This document shows positions 61,111 to 64,000 of a stretch of 64,000 nt of DNA, in pieces (within the stretch, counting starts at the first letter, position 1; every line of letters starts with the position of its first letter). The notes beneath the pieces are model-generated. The model worked only from the letters and a program-made list of their open reading frames with translations, did no database searches and was not told the origin of the DNA. Source of the DNA: Phyllobacterium sophorae (GTDB lineage: Bacteria; Pseudomonadota; Alphaproteobacteria; Rhizobiales; Rhizobiaceae); NCBI RefSeq assembly GCF_003010965.1, contig NZ_PGGM01000010.1, forward strand, positions 124,001-188,000, given 5' to 3'. Both the position numbers and the translations under genes were made by a program.

Positions 61111-62694
61111 GATGCGAGCTCCAGTCTTGGCTCGTGATCCCTGCCAGTCCAGACTTTCCCCAGTCCCCCGACAATGATGCGTCGATTGAAGTGCGGATCT
61201 ATCTCGGGCCTGTCCTCACGCTGATGCATGCCGCGACTTTCATCCCGTGCAAGTGCCGATGCCACACACCAACGCGCTGTTGCCAACATTGCTGCCGTTT
61301 CGCGTGTTCGCAAGCATGTGCCGGAGCTTCCGGCGGCATGTGAACGAAACTCTGTCCAGACCCCTTCAAGTATTGTCCGTGACTGCTCAAGTCGTTCGCC
61401 GCTGCGAAAAATATTTTTGTCATACGGCAAAACCTCGTTCTGTATGGCGGAGAGCGTTGCAGCCAAATCGACATTGTTGGCCGCTGCACTGGGGCGAAGT
61501 CCTGCCTGCCCGATAGGCTGGCCGCCGCTAATGGCCTTGTGTTCCTTGGCGTAGCGGGCGGCTCCTTGTCCTGCCCACTGCCCGGATGAAACCGCCCAGG
61601 CCGAGTTGATGTTTCCGCCGCCGGAAATCGCGCCCGCAACCAGTTCACGCGTGGCGGCATCACCGGAAGCGAAAAGTCCCGGTACCGAGGTGCGGCAATC
61701 ACCGCCCACAATCCTCAATCCGCCAATTCCGCGGATTGTCCCTTCCCCGTGAAGCGTGACCTCGAAGCGATCGTTGTAGGGATCAATACCCCAGCGCCTG
61801 AATGGCAGCATGAAATTTGGCGATATCACCGGCACTTTCGCTCGAATGTCTTCAGGCGTCCGATGCAGGTCACAGAAAACCCGCCCCTTGAGCATGGCGC
61901 GCGCCAGAGGCCGCATTGTATCCGGGCCGGAGGGCATCGGGATGACGGCACCATCCTCGTCGTAGTAGGTTGCAAAGGCATAAGACATCGACCGCGTCAT
62001 CGTCGAATGCACTGGAGCGACAGTGTAGTAACTCGTAAACTCCATACCGGAGAGTTCTGCCCCCGCCTCTGCCGCCATGATGTAGCCGTCACCGGTGTTG
62101 GTGTGCGAGCCGAGCGGGCGGGAAAGAAACGATGTCCCCCCGGTCGCAAGCACCACAGCGCCTGCATGGACTTGCCAATCACCACCCTTCTGGCGACGGA
62201 TACCACGAGCGCCCGACACCAAACCATCGGAATTCTGCAGCAGTTCCAATGCCGGGCTGTGGTCGAGGACCGTGACGCCAAGACTGTCGACCAGTTTGCG
62301 GAGCGCGCGCATGTATTCAGGACCCCGGAGTGCCCGGTACTGCGTAATGCCCTTTCGTCCTTCGAGAAATTGTAGAACCCCGCAAGTGTAGGCAGACTTT
62401 CCCAAGTCAATGCCAGTACCCGGCTCATCCATTCCGGGTCGTTCAGTCCGAACCCCGTCTTGAGACGGCTGCGGATTGTGTTCTCGCGCAATTCGGCAGG
62501 ATCTGCGGTACCCACCAGTGACCGGGTCCAGCCGTCGCGGTGACACCACTGGTGCCACAATAGCCCTTGTCCACGAGTATGACTGAGGCTCCGGTCCGAC
62601 GAGCTGCGGCCGCTGCCCAAGTTCCGGCCAATCCACCGCCGATGATAAGAACATCGGCGGTCAATTCCAGTGTATCATGCCTATGACCGCTCAC
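61107..62694 (-). pseudogene. FAD-dependent oxidoreductase (fumarate reductase/AprA-like flavoprotein), two frameshifts
   Basis: The N-terminus from 62694 has the FAD-binding ADVLIIGGGLAGTWAAAAARRTGASVILVDKG motif and continues GPGHWWVP. Near 62505 the coding continues in a second frame (DPAELRENTIRSRLKTGFG to LAGFYNFSKDE), and near 62350 in a third (ITQYRALRGPEYMRALRKL through LFASGDAATRELVAGAISGGGNINSAWAV to 61107). Adding one C at CC (62505) and one G at GGG (62350) restores a single frame of about 529 codons. It is either a recent pseudogene or two homopolymer sequencing errors. Partner of the ferredoxin downstream. Confidence 0.82.
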
Positions 62695-62727
62695 CGTGCA
62701 AATGGCCGCAGCGTTGGTTCGAAGGCC

Positions 62728-63519
62728 TTAATCATTATGGTGCTTTCCGTGACGCACGCCCAACCAGTCCAGAAGATCGCCGCGTATGCGTGCAAAGGCC
62801 GGATCCGCAACGTCGCGCGGACGACGCATGGCTATGCGTTCCTCGTGAGCAATGACACCATCTTTCATCACCAGAACGCGATCCGCGAGGAGAACGGCCT
62901 CTTCCACGTCATGGGTGACCAGAAGAATTGCACAGCCATGCCGCTGCCATAGTTCCCCAACCAGTTCCTGTGCCTTGATACGCGTAAGCGCGTCGAGAGC
63001 AGCGAACGGCTCGTCAAGCAAAAGCAGATCGGGCTCGCGCACCAAGGCGCGGGCAAGCGACGTGCGCTGCGCCTCCCCTCCCGACAGGACCTTCGGCCAC
63101 TCATCAGCGCGGTGGCCAATGCCGACTTCTTGCAGAGCGGCAAGCGCCCGCTTGCCGTCGGGCCGCCCCGGCAGACCGAGAACGACGTTTCGCCAGACCT
63201 TCTTCCATGGCATCAGGCGAGGAGCCTGGAAGGCAACCGCACGCCGGACAGGAACTTCGACCTCACCGATCATTTCGCGATCAAGGTCGGCGAGAATCCG
63301 TAGCAGCGTGCTCTTGCCGCAACCACTCGCGCCGAGGAGCGCGACGAACTCACCTGGCGCGATGTCGAGATCCAGATCCTTTAATACCTCGCGCTCGCCA
63401 AAACGGCGCGTGAGCCCGCGCACTCTGACTGCCAAATCGTTCGCTTTTGCCCGACCCAAAACGTCCGCTGGCGTTTCGGTTTCGACAATTTTCAAGTTCC
63501 GTTGAACGCTGGCCGCCAT
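62728..63519 (-). CDS. Ssu/Tau-type ABC importer ATPase
   Basis: ATPase of 263 aa of the sulfonate/nitrate/taurine group. Walker A GASGCGKS, the group-typical AFQAPRLMPWKKVWRNV, signature LSGGEAQR and Walker B LLLLDEPFAALD are present. Its start overlaps the permease stop by 28 bp. An N-terminal extension of about 28 residues precedes the ABC fold, so a start further in (Met/Val) is possible. It should energise import of an aliphatic sulfonate or related compound. Confidence 0.88.
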   Translation of the reverse strand: MAASVQRNLKIVETETPADVLGRAKANDLAVRVRGLTRRFGEREVLKDLDLDIAPGEFVALLGASGCGKSTLLRILADLDREMIGEVEVPVRRAVAFQAPRLMPWKKVWRNVVLGLPGRPDGKRALAALQEVGIGHRADEWPKVLSGGEAQRTSLARALVREPDLLLLDEPFAALDALTRIKAQELVGELWQRHGCAILLVTHDVEEAVLLADRVLVMKDGVIAHEERIAMRRPRDVADPAFARIRGDLLDWLGVRHGKHHND

Positions 63520-64000
63520 GCAAGGAACACCTTCTCTAGAGTTCGGACCGTGAAATCGACGGCAAGGCCAAGCAGCGCATAGACCGCAAGGCAGACGACG
63601 ATGACATCTGTTTGGAAAAACTCGCGCGCGTTGGCCATCAGATAACCGATGCCCGCTGTTGCATTAATCTGCTCCCCGAAGACAAGCGCAAGCCAGGCGA
63701 TGCCGAGTGCATAACGCAGACCCACAAGTGCATTCGGGAGCGCTCCGGGCAGGATCACGTGGCGGATCATCGCCAGACGCGAAAGTCCAAGAGTCCGCCC
63801 CGCTTCGATCAGCGTTGAATCGACATTGCGGATACCCGCATAAACATTCAGGTAGAGGGGAAAAGCGGTACCGAGCGCAATCAGCGCGACCTTCGGCGTT
63901 TCCCCGATACCGAACCAGATAATAAGCAGTGGGATCAGGGCGACGTTGGGCACAGTCCGCAACATTTGCATTGGCGCGTCGATCAAGTCCTCCCCGAGCC
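63492..64000 (-). CDS. Ssu/Tau-type ABC importer permease, 5' end outside the window
   Basis: Partial permease; the last ~168 codons are inside the window and the frame stays open to base 64000. Typical SsuC features are RTVPNVALIPLLIIWFGIGETPKVALIALG and the EAA loop EAGRTLGLSRLAMIRHVILPGALPNAL. Several membrane helices follow. It is presumably preceded by a periplasmic binding-protein gene beyond the window edge. Confidence 0.88.
   Translation of the reverse strand, partial: LGEDLIDAPMQMLRTVPNVALIPLLIIWFGIGETPKVALIALGTAFPLYLNVYAGIRNVDSTLIEAGRTLGLSRLAMIRHVILPGALPNALVGLRYALGIAWLALVFGEQINATAGIGYLMANAREFFQTDVIVVCLAVYALLGLAVDFTVRTLEKVFLAWRPAFNGT

Noticed and set aside
1-64000. CRISPR arrays, tRNA or rRNA genes, replication or partition genes
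   Set aside because: None seen: no regularly spaced repeats, no cloverleaf-like or rRNA sequence recognised, and no repABC or parAB protein among the frames.

Overview
The window reads as an accessory or plasmid-like segment of an alphaproteobacterium of the Rhizobiaceae or close relatives. The signs are high-GC coding sequence, a rhizobial-type porin start (about 60.3-60.5 kb), IS110 and IS3 relics, a Tn3-type resolvase with a candidate res site, and a very high density of ABC importers. I saw no rRNA, tRNA, CRISPR array or replication origin.

Region 1 (0.1-16.8 kb, all minus strand) looks like one long catabolic operon. It starts with a DeoR-type regulator and an Opp/Dpp-type importer (two tandem binding-protein genes, one frameshifted; two ATPases; two permeases). 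A cytoplasmic alkaline-phosphatase-superfamily phosphodiesterase follows, then a carbon-phosphorus lyase set phnM-G-H-I-J-K-L-DUF1045-phnN. The usual phosphonate importer phnCDE is absent. The simplest reading is import of a larger phosphonate ester, intracellular ester cleavage, then C-P bond cleavage. Pho-box-like sites lie in front of both binding-protein genes. The start of the operon carries a tandem duplication whose first copy has decayed.

Region 2 (16.85-19.2 kb) is a recombination zone: a serine resolvase with candidate res subsites, an unknown ORF, and fragments of a CHAD-domain protein, a flavin monooxygenase and possibly an arsC-like gene.

Region 3 (19.4-32.1 kb) is a nitrogen/amide island. 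It holds a glutamine-synthetase-like ligase, an isochorismatase-like hydrolase, an N-formylglutamate-amidohydrolase-like enzyme and two GatA-type amidases. A LuxR-type regulator with a complete acyl-homoserine-lactone pocket but no visible luxI sits between the amidases, and a full branched-chain-amino-acid-type (Liv) importer follows.

Region 4 (32.7-55.5 kb, all minus strand) is the most unusual part. A single-module NRPS of indigoidine-synthetase type (A with inserted oxidase, T, TE) carries an extra C-terminal tautomerase. Its apparent operon also holds an EamA exporter, a cysteine synthase, a cupin, a nickel/cobalt permease, a phosphopantetheinyl transferase and a serine acetyltransferase. 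Upstream are an Opp-type permease/ATPase set, a GntR regulator, an Ehu-like amino-acid importer, two NtaA/SnaA-family flavin monooxygenases and a lone Opp-type binding protein. Five promoters here carry a closely related tandem pair of 12-bp boxes (consensus near NTTGNTNNCANT), including the one before the GntR gene. This suggests one undescribed regulon.

Region 5 (55.8-64 kb) holds a phzF-like gene, a frameshifted LysR gene, an orphan sulfate-binding protein, a porin truncated by an IS110 relic, and an Ssu-like importer with a frameshifted flavoprotein and a ferredoxin. Several frameshifts are single-base losses in short homopolymers and could be sequencing errors. Similarity statements come from reading the sequence by eye and memory of the families; no search was run.
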